64,000 nt of DNA from Chrysogorgia sp. JL179-B06 (GCA_035772405.1 JAYKKM010000263.1:1379001-1443000); one strand, 5' to 3'. Numbered from the stretch's first letter, positions 51,676 to 63,892 are shown. A program made the numbers and translations. Notes: generated by a model not told the origin, from the letters alone.

Positions 51676-51960
51676 CTATAAATCAACAAGAAATGGAACA
51701 ATATTTGATAAACTGTTATTTTGGCAATACGCCTTGGCAAGATATCTACCCAATAAATAAGAGAAGAACCAGTTGTTTATGACACCTCTTATTCCGTAAT
51801 GATTCAGTTTGTATAATAATACATTGTGATTTACAGTGTCAAAAGCCTTTTGTAAGTCAATAAAGATTCCACATGAAAATAATTGTTTTTCCATGTTTGA
51901 TTGGATTGTGTTGACGATATCTAATAGGGCATGTTGGGTGGAGTGTTTTTCACAAAAAAC
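51676..51960 (-). pseudogene. LINE reverse transcriptase fragment in a HECT intron
   Basis: Encodes GIFIDLQKAFDTVNHNVLLY then KLNHYGIRGVINNWFFSYL, the A-motif region of CR1/Jockey-type RT (catalytic Asp in DLQKAFD). The frame is open only from 51894 downward; further pieces (CEKHSTQHAL in shifted frame near 51935) complete the usual upstream context. Inserted between exons 3 and 4, adjacent to the exon 4 acceptor. Confidence 0.75.
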
Positions 51961-52408
51961 CTATTATATACATTAAAGTCTATTATATATATTAATTTCT
52001 CAAAGATTCTGTTGATGTTTTCTCGTTTACCGTCGTGCAATTTCCCGGGAACAGATGCCATTTTGGATTTTGCAAGACAAACTTGAAAAACTCAGCCTGA
52101 ATTGTTCAAGTTGTAATGCATGCACAACTAGTGACACTGCTCCTTTAAGAGCAAGGAGAAGTTACTAGTTTGATGCATATTTACAGTGTTGACTTACCAA
52201 AAACTAAACCCACTGTATAATAGTCCTCAGCAATGTGCTCTCTCAGTCCCTTTTCAAAATATTTGGAAAAAAATTTCCCTCATAATTATGTTGAAAAATT
52301 CCTTCCTCGGACCACCATAATCCTCTGCTTCCTATGCAATAGAAAGAATAAAACAGCAGATCAATAACACTGTACACTGGTAGTTTTCATCACTAAAATA
52401 ATAGTAGA

Positions 52409-52545
52409 GAGATTTAGATTCAGGACTTCAACGCGACGGCAAGAGGACGGCAACGCTTCATTACGCCATACCATGCACAAACATGAAGTAATGACCGTGT
52501 TTTCCGTCCTCTTGCCGTCGCGTTGAAGTCCTGAATCTAATCTCT
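52409..52545. repeat. foldback repeat in a HECT intron
   Basis: 35-bp arms TAGATTCAGGACTTCAACGC... at 52415 and the complement ending 52539, around a 58-bp loop. No ORF. Confidence 0.7.
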
Positions 52546-53487
52546 ATAATTATTTCACAATGAAGTGTTCAGGCTTTGCTTGGAAACCATCGTCCAACAT
52601 GCTAAATAAACTAGTCTGTTTGCATTGCTACCTTGGAATTTTAAAGATACAATAGTTAAGCATGCAATGTTAGCACATCAAAAGGTGAATTTACAAAATG
52701 ACAATGTAAAAACACGACCAAGACTTAAATTGCTTGGATTGCCTCAACCACGGCCCTTAAAAACTTTTGTTTTTCCATTAACTTTTGTTTTTCCATTGCA
52801 AGAAAATCTGCTTTTCTTTGTCTGCTACTTTATGTGATGTCCTGATTTATATAATAATAATTTAAAATTAAAGACTAACCTCGCCATAAAATTGCACCTG
52901 AAGAGTCAGTCTTACGTTTGACAAGGACTTAATTTCTTCAAAGCCAGTGCCAATAATATTACTGCGATCCACCATAATGAAATTTGTATCACCTTCTGCA
53001 CAGTCATTGATATCCTCCACCTCGAGAGCTCTACCCATTACCATTACCTTTTGAAAATATCGCATAATCTCGACAGGATCATCAATGTTATGTGTTGTCA
53101 AATAAACCACTGCTTCCTTTACAATATCATCAACTGATACTGTACTACCAGGATTTTCTGCTTTGGGTAAACCACTGTCACTGTGAGGAAATTGTTGTTG
53201 TTCAGGTACCGGTACTTGTAGCTGTGCTGTGACAACAGGAGTTGGTAGTGGTTGGGTGATAACATTATGACTTGAACCAGTGTGACCTGATATCTCTGTA
53301 TCACGTGTTGTTGACAATGAACCAGCTGAGTAAGATAGTTGTTGCTGTATAGTTCCTGGAATTCCTGGTATTGGGTTGTCATTTCTTCTTTCATTTAATC
53401 CATCATCTATTTGCAACACTTGTGGAGTGGAGGTTTCTTGATTATTTTGAATCGGTGCCGATAATAAAGCAGGTGGCAGAACAAAAT

Positions 53488-55558
53488 CTATTTGAACAAC
53501 CAAACAGCAAGCTTTAATTTAACAAAGTGGTGAACTGGCAAGATTTTAAGCATCGCAGCATTGACTTTTAAATCTACTGTATATTATATTATACATAGGT
53601 TTCTTTTCTTGACTTTATTTTAATCAATACATGGTAAAATGAGCAAATTATCTAATTGTAAACAAAGAAAATTACTCCTTATGAAAATAAGCCATTTCAT
53701 TCGAAATTTTGGGCTCTTGTTCATCTGAAGAGGAATTAGTTAAAGTGGAAGCCATTTCCAATTCTGAGGATAAAAAATGAGCTAGCTTTCTTACTTTTCT
53801 CGGTCTCTCTTCTGTCACAAATAGAAATATTACTTTGTGCTATCCTGACTATGGAGAACGTCATTTAAGTTATTATTTAATCAACAAGTCAATCATTGTG
53901 TTCCTTTAACAACTACATCTGATGATCTACATTATTACTAGTCGAGAATTCAATATCGGGCAAGACCGAAGGTCAAGCCTAATGTTGCAAATCGATACAT
54001 AAATATTTTGTAATATTGGGCGAAGATGAATATAATAGGCGTTTTATTACATCGAACAAAATATCTTAACACAAAGATTTTTCTTTGCACGTAAACAGTT
54101 AAACGATTGCTGTCCAATATGTTGCTGACCTACATTATTATTTATTGGATTCCTCTGAGCCCAATATTACAAAATATTTAAGTCAATAATTCAATATTGG
54201 GCAAGACCGAAGGTCGAGCCTAATATTGCAAGTCGAGACTTCAATATTTTGTAATATTGGGCCAAGGTTAATCCAATAGGTGTTTTATTATATCAAACAA
54301 AATATCTTAACATAAAGATGTTTCTTTGCACGTAAACAGCCAAAAGGTTGCTGGTCATCAAAAAGAATAATAAAAAGACTCGAACAAACACATCCCGTTC
54401 CGCGAGAAAGTACTTCAACACGCGAGTGACGTTGCTTTGCACGTGAACAGCCCGTGTAAATAGTCCAAAGGTTACTGCCCAATATGTAGCTGCCCTACAT
54501 CGTAAAATATTGGGCTGCCACGTGATGCTAATAGAGACAGGTGATTGGTGGATTATATGTGAGGGTATAATAAAATAATGTACATATATTGTTTAGTTTT
54601 GAAGGTGATGTCACTTCACCATAACCATTTTGTGCCAATTGTTTTTGGGGTAATTTCTTGGGGAAAAGGAAGCTATCTGAACAAACTCCAAAGTGGAGTT
54701 GTATTATGCTCCTGTTAGGGGCACTGGTAAGAGCAGGCTTATAGCCAGTAGGGCATCCAGGGGTATCTTTGGACGCCCTACAATGAAACGTGGGAGAATC
54801 ACCCAAAATTGGGGGGAGAAAGTAATTATCCTCAATGATTTGCCTAAAATATATAAATATATTTGAAAAGAAATAGCTTTAATTTTCAATATTATCACAC
54901 ATATGACATTTTGACAGTGTACATAGTTGAATGAAAATGTCCTAGTTGAACAAAGAAGCATTGGATTAGCATCACTGGCACAAACTTGCAACGGCAGGAA
55001 TGTTCGAAAAATCTTGAATTGATCAGACAATCTTTAGTACGCTACACAGATGCTGACATGAAGTACACTTTTAATTAATAATTCACTGCACAGAGTTGAA
55101 CTGTTGAATTACAAATTTGTAAGGAGAAAATATATGAATATAATCTAAACTCCTTTTATATGAACTTGATTTATGTTTTGCTCAAAAGTGCAAATGTTGC
55201 TTTAGAGACCCAAAATTCAAAAAAGTCTGGTGGCATGCCCCTCCAGACCCCCCTAGAAGTGTGTTTGCCTCATGTTCCCAAATTGGACACTATTTCAGAA
55301 TCCTTGCTATAAGCCTGGGTAAGGGTGTTTCCACTAACATTTCTTCTTTTTTACCTGTTTCTACTGTTGATGGCTGGCTGTCCATGTTCTCTAAAAATTT
55401 CCGGGGAGACGTTTTCTGACGACACCCCCCGGGAATTTTTTCGGAAATTTTTTGACGTTACCAAATCTCAATGATTTTATTTTCGGATGTTCACGGTGCT
55501 ATATTTTAGTAAATCTCACGAAATAGCTGCCCTCTCTTACTCACTTCACTTCACTTAC
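53488..55558. other. first intron of the HECT gene
   Basis: 2.07 kb. It contains two diverged copies of a 170-bp sequence (53940-54110 and 54180-54350, both with CAATATTGGGCAAGACC and AAAGATNTTTCTTTGCACG), so a tandem duplication about 245 bp apart. No other gene. Confidence 0.5.
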
Positions 55559-56195
55559 CTTCGTCTATTTGTTCCTCTTTGTTCCCATCAACGAGTAAGC
55601 AGTCCAAACCATCTTTTAGTTTTACATAAATAGCGCCTTGCCCAGCGAGCAGCTTCAGTTGTCTGTAGTCAAAACTTTTACAGTTCAGAGGAACGGATAT
55701 TTTTCTTCGACTAGCACGTAAAAATATAAAATCTTGATCTCCAACCATTGGATACTGCAGTCGTGTTGCCTTTCCAATTTCTCCTCGAATTTCTGCTTCA
55801 CTGCTACTGGTGTTGATTTCGATAAGTCCACGTAGTACGGTGTTTTCGGACGAGATAGTCCATTCACAGTCTTCCTCAAAGTTCACCAGCACATATTCAA
55901 AAGCTTTTACCTCGGGGTCTTTCTTGTTTTTCTTTCTTGGCGGGCAACTGTCAGTACTGCTTGAATTTCCACCTGATCTCAATCTGTCGCGTTGCCTCCG
56001 ATTCAGCCTTGGAAACAGACCATTTGTTGACGACTGTGACAGCATTGATCGTGTGTGGTTAACAGCTTGGCTAAGTGCACTGGGAACACGTCGAGTGTCT
56101 GTAGATCTTGATTGCCCAAACAATTCAGTTACAAGCTTAGCGGCCTCATCCAGGCATGCAGACAAGCGCTTACCCTGTTCTTCTTGCTCAGCCAT

Positions 56196-56774
56196 TTTTT
56201 CGCCTCTTTTCCCGCCTTTTTATCAGTGGCTAATGTGGCTTATAATCATGCCTCCAAAGGTAAGTACTTCATCCTATGGCGACATAGTGAACCCTACGTG
56301 CGTTTCCATATGCCATATGAGCGTGTTGTTTAAAATTATTCATTTGTTTATTAATTTGTTTGTTTGTTTGTTTGTTTATTTATTTTTTGCTTATTTATTT
56401 GTGTTACCGCTTATCACCGCTGGCCTAGTCTTCAGAGTGTCTGACTCCCATTTCTAAGGGCAAGAGTTCAAATCCCTGTGATTCAGACATTTGGTCTCCA
56501 GTGGAAAGAGTTTGTCAACAATCTGCAGAAAGTCGTCGGTTGTCTCTGGGTTCTCTGGTTTCCTGCAACAAGGAAGTTGACAGGGGGGATAGGGCTAGGG
56601 TTCTATGTGAAATCTTAGTTATATAAAGGACACACATTATTCAATATAGTTTTTAACAGCTATACTCTTACATTGGTAATAGGCTTTTCCAAAGGTTATT
56701 AGTTTAAATTACAATGTTGCATGTTACTGTAATAAATTTAAGAGTAAATAAAAAAAGTTATAGATTCAGGGTCT
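56196..56774. other. intergenic region with tRNA-like sequence and internal repeat
   Basis: Between the two transposon genes: a tRNA-derived stretch at 56418-56487 (B box GAGTTCAAATCCC) and the repeat partner at 56615-56735. It should contain the HECT promoter. Confidence 0.45.
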
Positions 56775-58319
56775 TCACTGTTGGCGTTCTACTCTTTCCT
56801 TAATAACCTGACGGATCATACAATAAACATCCATTCCCATCTGAGCTGATTGCATCAAAGGATCTATAACAGCTAGTACATGGGCTTGAACTGACTGAGT
56901 ATCACCAGGTAAAGATATAGGAGGAACAATAACGTTATTGTTGCTATCTTGAAAGGGGGTCGGCGCTTCTGGATCTATACCGTAAAATTCAGGCTCAAGA
57001 TCATCATCCAGCTGTCCATATGCTAATGGGTTATCAATGTTCACCATCCCATTGAGCCAGATCTGGTATGGGGACCAGTTGTTTTCTGTTCTTAGCCCAT
57101 GGTGATTGAACGTTTCCATAAATTCCGAGAGAGCTAGGTTAATCCTGGGTAAGAATGTGGTGTGTAGTGCATATAAATCAATAGGATTTTCGATGTTGAG
57201 AAGACCAGCATCTTCCATACCATAAAATATATAATAATATAAGTGAATAACACATCGAAATACATCCCTCCAGAGACGTTCTATTCGCTGATTTCGCGTA
57301 GATGACCCAGCTATAAAGCTCCCTCTTCCTTCCCCTCTAGTAGCCACCATGGCATCACATACCAGCACATTTTCCACACCATAGTCAACGCGGATACGGG
57401 AAGGCCAAAGACCATTATCTTGATCTATGGCATTTATAAAAAGATCCAAAACTGTTTGTGATAAGTTATTGTCACTACACTTCAAGAATACAATTCTTCT
57501 CGAAAAACCATCGATGCAACCATGGATAACCATACCCCAACGAATTAGTGAATGGTGTCCATCCAAGTGCCATAGCGAGTTAGGCCATGGGACAGAATAT
57601 TTTCTTCGATTAACAACACAACCCCACCTTAATGCAGTATTTTTGGGGTCGACTCTAGCTAGGCTTTCACGAATCCGTCGTCGTTGAATTCGCAGTCCTA
57701 GTGATCTGAAATAACCGGCAATATATGTTTGTCCGGTTGCTGAACCATGCTGACTAATGTAACTCTTGATAATTTCGTCCAGTTGTGCATCTGATAGTGA
57801 GCTGAAAGTGGTCATATCCTGCAAACCATAGCTTTGAACCCTTCTGTAGATTGTCCATCGTGAAACACCAAACATTTGTGATATTTTCGTCCACGTAAAA
57901 CCAATTCCACGTAGATCCTCCAATGTTTCTGCTGTTATGTGAAAGGGTGGTCTGCCAGGTGTTCCTCTCCTATCTACGTCACACTCACCCCTTGTGACAG
58001 TTGATGGCTTCAGAGTTAGGTTTCTTATCCGCTCTTGTATAGCAACATAGACTTCGGAAAACCCACTGGCAAGACGTTCCCATTCATGCTTATCTTCATT
58101 AGGTACTAGATTATCGGCAATCGATCTTAGCATATTAACAGTCCTATCCAGCACTTCGAAATGAATCTCAAGATCGCTTACACCTGTCCTGGCTGCTTCG
58201 TCCGCTAATTCAACTGTCCTTTCAAGAACTGACTCCAAAAATTCTGGCAACATATTTTCAATGTCATATTCCTGAGTATCCTGACCACCTTCTATGTTTG
58301 TTTCCCGAGTTGCCGCCAT
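56775..58319 (-). CDS. rve-type DDE transposase/integrase
   Basis: 514 residues from MAATRETNIE (58319, context AAAATGGCG); an upstream Met adds nine residues. Helix-turn-helix at about 125-165 (WTKISQMFGVSRWTIYRRVQ). Catalytic core: Asp253 (WHLDGHHSLIRWG), Asp312 (RVDYGVEN), Glu347 (NQRIERLWRD), a DD34E triad. The C-terminal LHTTFLPRINLALSEFMETF and NNWSPYQIWLNGM are of a kind seen in many uncharacterised integrase-domain proteins of fish and cnidarians. It is the transposase of the 10.9-kb element; a 6-bp duplication suits this fold. Single exon, no disruption seen. Confidence 0.88.
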   Translation of the reverse strand: MAATRETNIEGGQDTQEYDIENMLPEFLESVLERTVELADEAARTGVSDLEIHFEVLDRTVNMLRSIADNLVPNEDKHEWERLASGFSEVYVAIQERIRNLTLKPSTVTRGECDVDRRGTPGRPPFHITAETLEDLRGIGFTWTKISQMFGVSRWTIYRRVQSYGLQDMTTFSSLSDAQLDEIIKSYISQHGSATGQTYIAGYFRSLGLRIQRRRIRESLARVDPKNTALRWGCVVNRRKYSVPWPNSLWHLDGHHSLIRWGMVIHGCIDGFSRRIVFLKCSDNNLSQTVLDLFINAIDQDNGLWPSRIRVDYGVENVLVCDAMVATRGEGRGSFIAGSSTRNQRIERLWRDVFRCVIHLYYYIFYGMEDAGLLNIENPIDLYALHTTFLPRINLALSEFMETFNHHGLRTENNWSPYQIWLNGMVNIDNPLAYGQLDDDLEPEFYGIDPEAPTPFQDSNNNVIVPPISLPGDTQSVQAHVLAVIDPLMQSAQMGMDVYCMIRQVIKERVERQQ

Positions 58320-58534
58320 TTTGTTTTTGGCCACAACTCCTCGCAAATGGCCCTGGGTACGAGATTGACCGGGATTGGCCCATCGATTGGCTGACGCTAA
58401 TTCTAGCCCTAATATGCCCTAATCTAACAATCATGATTCTAACTAACAACCCAATAGGATTTTTTACTTTTTTTACTTTGAGGGGGGAGGGTGATTTCAG
58501 AAAATAATATCCTGCGAGATGACGATCTTCAAAA

Positions 58535-59666
58535 AAATATTGCGTACAGCAGTGAATTGGAAAACCTCACTAGGGGCTTTGTTTATATCCCCAAAAAAGT
58601 CCATGTGGAATCACAGCTTAATAAAAAAATTCCTGCACAGACCAGATCACCCACCCCCTCAAAAGTTAAATGATCAGTTCCTAATAGCTAATCCTCACCC
58701 TAATTATTATAATCATGATACTGTACATTACGATTAGGGGTACATGAAGCACCAATCGAAAATACAATAACGTTAATTACAACCGTAATTATAATGCTAA
58801 CACCAACCCTAATCCTAATTAACAATCATGATACATTTCGAGCAGAGGTACATGAAGTACCACACCAAAATACGCTATGCCGCTGACTACAAAGTTATGC
58901 ATTTGTATTGAATGAGCATTGAATTGAATAAGTGCATTGAATTGAATCATTGAATGAGCATTGAATTGAATAAGTGCATTGAATTGAATCATTGAATGAG
59001 CATTGAATTGAATAAGTGCATTGAATTGAATCATTGAATGAGCATTGAATTGAATAAGTGCATTGAATTGAATCATTGAATGAGCATTGAATTGAATAAG
59101 TGCATTGAATTGAATCATTGAATGAGCATTGAATTGAATAAGTGCATTGAATTGAATCATTGAATGAGCATTGAATTGAATAAGTGCATTGAATTGAATC
59201 ATTGAATGAGCATTGAATTGAATATGTGCATTGAATTGAATCATTGAATGAGCATTGAATTGAATAAGTGCATTGAATTGAATCATTGAATGAGCATTGA
59301 ATTGAATATGTGCATTGAATTGAATCATTGAATGAGCATTGAATTGAATAAGTGCATTGAATTGAATCATTGAATGAGCATTGAATTGAATATGTGCATT
59401 GAATTGAATCATTGAATGAGCATTGAATTGAATAAGTGCATTGAATTGAATCATTGAATGAGCATTGAATTGAATATGTGCATTGAATTGAATCATTGAA
59501 TGAGCATTGAATTGAATAAGTGCATTGAATTGAAATCATTGAATGAGCATTGAATTGAATATGTGCATTGAATTGAATCATTGAATGAGCATTGAATTGA
59601 ATATGTATAACTTATGAAATCGTATAAAATGATATCATTGAATTTTGCTACAATCGGCTTGCCATA
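58535..59666. repeat. right terminal inverted repeat of the transposon
   Basis: Counterpart of 48738-49650; its inner edge lies about 200 bp upstream of the transposase start, so the repeat probably holds the transposase promoter. Confidence 0.85.
58910..59610. repeat. 42-bp minisatellite, right copy
   Basis: About seventeen copies of the 42-bp unit in inverted orientation to 48806-49290; more copies than the left. Units alternate AAGTGC and ATGTGC over the outer half, an 84-bp pattern. One extra A at about 59535 shifts the frame of the read-through ORF. Confidence 0.9.
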
Positions 59667-59672
59667 TCCTAG
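59667..59672. repeat. right target-site duplication of the 10.9-kb transposon
   Basis: TCCTAG, as at 48732-48737. Confidence 0.85.
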
Positions 59673-61850
59673 CGAGTTAATGTTGCTGCGCCATATTTGA
59701 AATTTTGAATCTCTCGTGGTTTGTGTCTTGGATTCTTTATTGCTTTTTGTTTTACCAATTCTAAAGAAGTGGCTGATCATCAATTATTCGTCGATCTTAC
59801 AAAATACTGGCTGCGAGGGTAAATACGGCAGTGATGCGTTTTCAGGCTTTCAGCAAAGTTCGAAGACGAAGGTAAGTCTCACTCTGATCTACTATAAATA
59901 TATTATATAGCTCCTAAATGCATCTGAACGTTTGAAGCAAATCAAATAGTTGTCCTGAACTTATCTTATCAAAACCTTTGTCTTAGAGTATTCCATTGTG
60001 TGAGAAGAGTTATTTTTCAATTGAAATGTGGATAATCAAGTGTCTATTAATCAAAATAATTTGAATGATCGAGAAAGCCCATCCTTTATCTGGTCTCAGG
60101 AAACAAAACGGTATGTTATACAAATATTTATCGGGAATAACCGTTTATATAACCTTTTATTTGTTTGTGATAATGATTAAGAGTATGAACAACAATCAAC
60201 AAAAGGGAATTTCTAAGGTCATTTAAATCATTGCTGAAAAGCACAAATTCAGAGAGTAATGGCATTGCTTTTAGAAGTGTTGTTATCATAATTTTTATGT
60301 ATAAATTCAACTTCCAAACATTTGGCATTACTCAAAATATTTCTTCATGTGATATTGCATACCGGTTGTCAAGTAGTTATACATTTTTGATTTTTCATGG
60401 AATTAAAATGCATGTGGCAAACAAAGTGCCAAGTGAACCAGCTTAGACGATACATGGATGATTGTCAAGCTCAAATCCTTAGAAAATATCCCAGACAGGG
60501 ATTGAACCTGTAACCGTCTGATTGCCTGTGACACGCTCTAATATCAAAACTCTTATGGAGATCGAAGGTCACAATGATATACTGGTTTGATTGCTATATT
60601 CACTGCATATGCAAAATTCACTATATACCAGTAATACTTAGGAAACTGTCTGGGATTCATTTTCTGAGGATTTGAACTTGATGATCATCATGTATCGTAA
60701 TACTAATAATAATCACTATTGTATATATTTGCATAACAAGATAGTTTAATGAGACTTGTGTTCTATGGGATATAGAATCCCAAGAATTACAGTAGTTAGA
60801 AGGCCCCGAGTGTACTTCTATCTAATTCGAGGGACTCTGTATCCCATAGAGCATGAGGGATCATTATCTAACCATCTTAGAGAATGGTTGAAACCGCAAA
60901 GTAATTTTAACTGTTACTATTTATTTTTTGCCTCGCACATTTACCAGAACCATTGACTTATTGAATTCATTAGTGAACTCTACAGTATATAGAATCCACT
61001 GTACTATGACAAAAGCAAACAAAATATCTTTTAGTGGACTCTACTCTATATACTATATAGAGTTCACTATTAACCTGTCTAATCATGAATTAAAGCACTA
61101 TGGGTATAGAGCAGTGGAATACTCAACATGGATTGGTTGAGTGGTTGCAACCATTATCTAATTCTGTATTTTAATTAGGTTGTTTCTAGATGAAGTTGCC
61201 ATTCCTGCTTAAATAAAACTAAGATAAGAGCAGCTGGAAAAATTTATTTAGCTTATTTTGGTAAGTTTGAGTTTATTTTATCAAGTAATAAATTTTTTAT
61301 TATGCTTGTGAAAGAGCATATACATAAAGTACTGTATATACCTTATAAATAATTTGAAATTTTTTTCTCCTTACCGACAAAAACTGGGTGTTCAGTGGAT
61401 GCACAGTACACCGACTTCACCAACTCCTTGACTGGGGGTACCTGTTTATGTTTTAAGTTTGTCAAAGACTGTGTACACTCTGACAAATTTAAAACATTAA
61501 CATGTAGCAGTACGGTACTCCATCCTAGACTCAATGGTTAGATCATCTCACCTTGGTTTTCAGCCTACCATTATTTATGTTAAATTACCATCTAAAACTG
61601 TACTTTATTCACATTATTAAATAAGGAAGAATGGTGTTCTGGCTTGGTCAATATTTTCTTTAAATGCAAATGAGATGCCTTGAGAGAGAATCCTAAGTAT
61701 ACTAGGTATATTACTCCAGTGATGGATTTACAGGGGGGTATATGCACCCCCTGGCCTTGGCCAATGGGGGTGCAGTGAGGGTGCCAATTGCTTTGTCAAA
61801 TTCAGTTTTTAGGTATCATAGCTATCATATGATTCATACAGTAGATATAT
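59673..61850. other. region without recognised genes
   Basis: A weak tRNA-like B box (minus strand, GGTTCAATCCC near 60500) suggests a SINE relict. Two imperfect inverted repeats occur: 60765-60860 (CTATGGGATATAGAATCCC against GGGACTCTGTATCCCATAG) and about 60975-61080. No ORF with recognisable features. Confidence 0.45.
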
Positions 61851-61852
61851 TG

Positions 61853-62021
61853 GGGCTTTCCAATTACACGGTCAGACCGGTCTGTCCGGCAATATTTTGC
61901 TAAATGGAACACGATACGTTTGAGGAGTGCGGCTGGTCTGCCCGGAAAATGTGGGCCTAATCAAGAGGAGGTCCATTCTGACCAGACTAACCAGTCTGAC
62001 CGTGTAAATGGAAAGCCCCCT
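61853..62021. mobile_element. short MITE, GGGGCTTTCCA ends
   Basis: Inverted ends GGGGCTTTCCAATTACACGG and CCGTGTAAATGGAAAGCCCC enclose 169 bp with further GACCGGTCTG-type palindromes. Target duplication unclear. Confidence 0.6.
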
Positions 62022-63365
62022 ATGATTCATATATTAGCTATCATATGATTCATAGGTATTAATAGGTAATAAAAAAATGTTCTGGTGGGCTTTGCTCCAC
62101 CATACCCCTGCTGTAGCTGCCTCAGGGGCACTCCACCCTGCCTCGGTCATGCCCCACGCCTCAGGATCTCACTTCACTAGCACCCCCTACCAGATCAAGC
62201 TGGATCCATCACTGTATTACTCATTTAGTTTTTCTTTTTGTGCAGATTATGTTGCAAGGTATCTCATTTGCATCTTTCAAAAACTAGGATATTTCTACAA
62301 TAAGATGAGATATTGACAACAAGCGAGCATGCTATTCGTCATCATTTTGAGAGTACTTCTAAGCAAAATGCAAAATTGGGATGTATGATTTTCATCTTAC
62401 TGTCCCTTCAGCAAAATTGTGTTTAAAAAATGTACAAATTTTAATTAGTACGGTACTGGATAAGTATGTTTTGTGATGTTTTGTTGTCTGAATAGATTTA
62501 TATAATATAACAAAACATTTAATGTCTGCACGTTTGGAAAAGTAGTTAGTTTTGTTTTCCATCCATAGTACACAACTCATTCCTAGACATTGTATGATAT
62601 TAAAATATAATTAGAAAATCTTTTGTTTCTATTTACAGTATTAAACTAATATTTGTTTCTTTTAAGGATTATGAAGATCCAGATTAGATACATGGAGTAC
62701 AAAACAAGTGGGGAATGTACCAGTGCTGGTATTTGATAAATATTTTGTATATGTAATTGTGGAAAAAGGATCTTATTCAAAACTGATGTTAGAGATATGA
62801 AGGAAGCTACTGTGGGGTTTTTGGCATCTTTCTACCTGTTAGATTTTGACTATCCAAAGCAAAACAAGATAGGGATGAATGCCACAAGACATTGCTCCCC
62901 CTTTTAATGGGATGCTCAAGCATATAAACATTATAAAAGTGACATTTAGTCTATGTGACAAACAACATAGATTTTATTATGTAGACCTGTAGTTTTCAAA
63001 CTTTTATTAGACTAAAAGTAAGCATGTATTTCAAGCAAACTCAATAGTACAATAAAAGTGTGCAATAAGAATGGTAATAGGTGTGTTATGGTACTTCAGG
63101 AAAATACTTGTTTTAATGGCAAGAGAACATTGAATTTGCTTACACAAATAAAAATATAAAAGGTCCTTCATCACAGAAAACATCTCTCTGACAAAGGGCA
63201 TTTGCTTGAAATGTACCAGCTTGTATACCATATAAGCAAACTCAGTGTTCACTTGTCATTAAAAATTAACATCATGAAATAAAAACCAGTATTTTCCTGA
63301 AGTACCACAATATACCTATGACCATTATTATGAATGTATTTAATTGTCAAATACTAGAGCATATA
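62022..63365. other. region without recognised genes
   Basis: AT-rich. A possible TIR pair CAGTGATGGAT (61717) and ATCCATCACTG (62203) suggests an older element overlapping the MITE. Nothing else stands out. Confidence 0.4.
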
Positions 63366-63445
63366 TCACTGAATGAAGATGATGCTCTCATATTAGTGAC
63401 CATATAATATGGTCACTAATATGAGAGCATCATCTTCATCAGTGA
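63366..63445. repeat. near-perfect hairpin
   Basis: About 38-bp arms (TCACTGA..GAAGATGATGCTCTC and the complement) with almost no loop. It could be a small foldback element. Confidence 0.7.
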
Positions 63446-63584
63446 AATAATAATGGTATGCTGAATTAACATCAGGCTAAAACCACAATAGTCATTTGCA
63501 TTTCTATTTACACTTGTGAATTTGTTATACTGTTGTAGAAATGTCTTGATGTATAATTTCAAAATATCATAAACCCAAGTTGTA

Positions 63585-63665
63585 GCTCAAGCAGTAAGCG
63601 TCAGACTAGTATACCATATATTATACTATATAAGGTCATGGCAGTTCAAACTCCAACCCGGCCAA
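63585..63665 (+). other. tRNA-like SINE head
   Basis: TTGTAGCTCAAGCAGTAAGC and GGCAGTTCAAACTCC stand in A-box/B-box positions, separated by an AT-rich insertion (TATACCATATATTATACTAT). Decayed. Confidence 0.35.
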
Positions 63666-63892
63666 TGATGTATGGGTTTCCCTAAGGTTGTTTATCAAAA
63701 TGGGATTTTTTATCAAAATGGGATTTTTTACTGGAGTTATCAATTAACTTTATTGAAATTGTAAGTTTTTATTCCTGTAGAAATTAATTGAATAAATCAT
63801 TTGGTTAACTAACATTTTTGTCTCAATTGTTGCTTTTCAATTTGTGTAATTGGCAGGATATCTACCGTATATACCTGTAGTATCTCCAATAT

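Larger units (their letters stand above)
49897..56195 (-). pseudogene. HECT-domain E3 ubiquitin ligase, six exons, two frameshifts
   Basis: Minus-strand exons: 55559-56195, 52880-53487, 52198-52331, 51532-51675, 51252-51429, 49897-50159, all with GT..AG borders and matching phases. About 653 residues. The N-terminal exon (MAEQEEQGKRLSACLDEAAK) ends in AGQGAIYVKLKDGL. Exon 2 is Pro/Gln/Thr-rich and then EGDTNFIMVDRSN ... LQVQFYGE, the start of the HECT N-lobe, continued by EAEDYGGPRKEFF. The last exon has the catalytic Cys in FLPTANTCISCLKLP and ends TTDYFGKK. Exons 3 (near 52270) and 4 (near 51624) each carry one extra T in a homopolymer. Most like G2E3-type ligases of fish and cnidarians, without the PHD fingers. 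It would attach ubiquitin to a target via the Cys. Sits inside the transposon with the transposase. Confidence 0.8.
48738..59666. mobile_element. 10.9-kb DNA transposon with rve-type transposase and HECT ligase
   Basis: Ends TATGGCAAGCCGATTGTAGC and its complement are the tips of long inverted repeats (about 0.9 and 1.1 kb, including minisatellites), flanked by a 6-bp duplication TCCTAG. Between them are a DDE transposase gene (56775-58319) and a HECT E3 ligase gene (49897-56195), both on the minus strand, plus a LINE fragment and small hairpins in introns. Not a Polinton: no polymerase or capsid genes. Confidence 0.85.

Noticed and set aside
63366..63445. Hammerhead or microRNA precursor in the hairpin
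   Set aside because: CTGATGA is present on the minus strand but no GAAA or stem I partner; arms are too perfect and loopless for a typical precursor.
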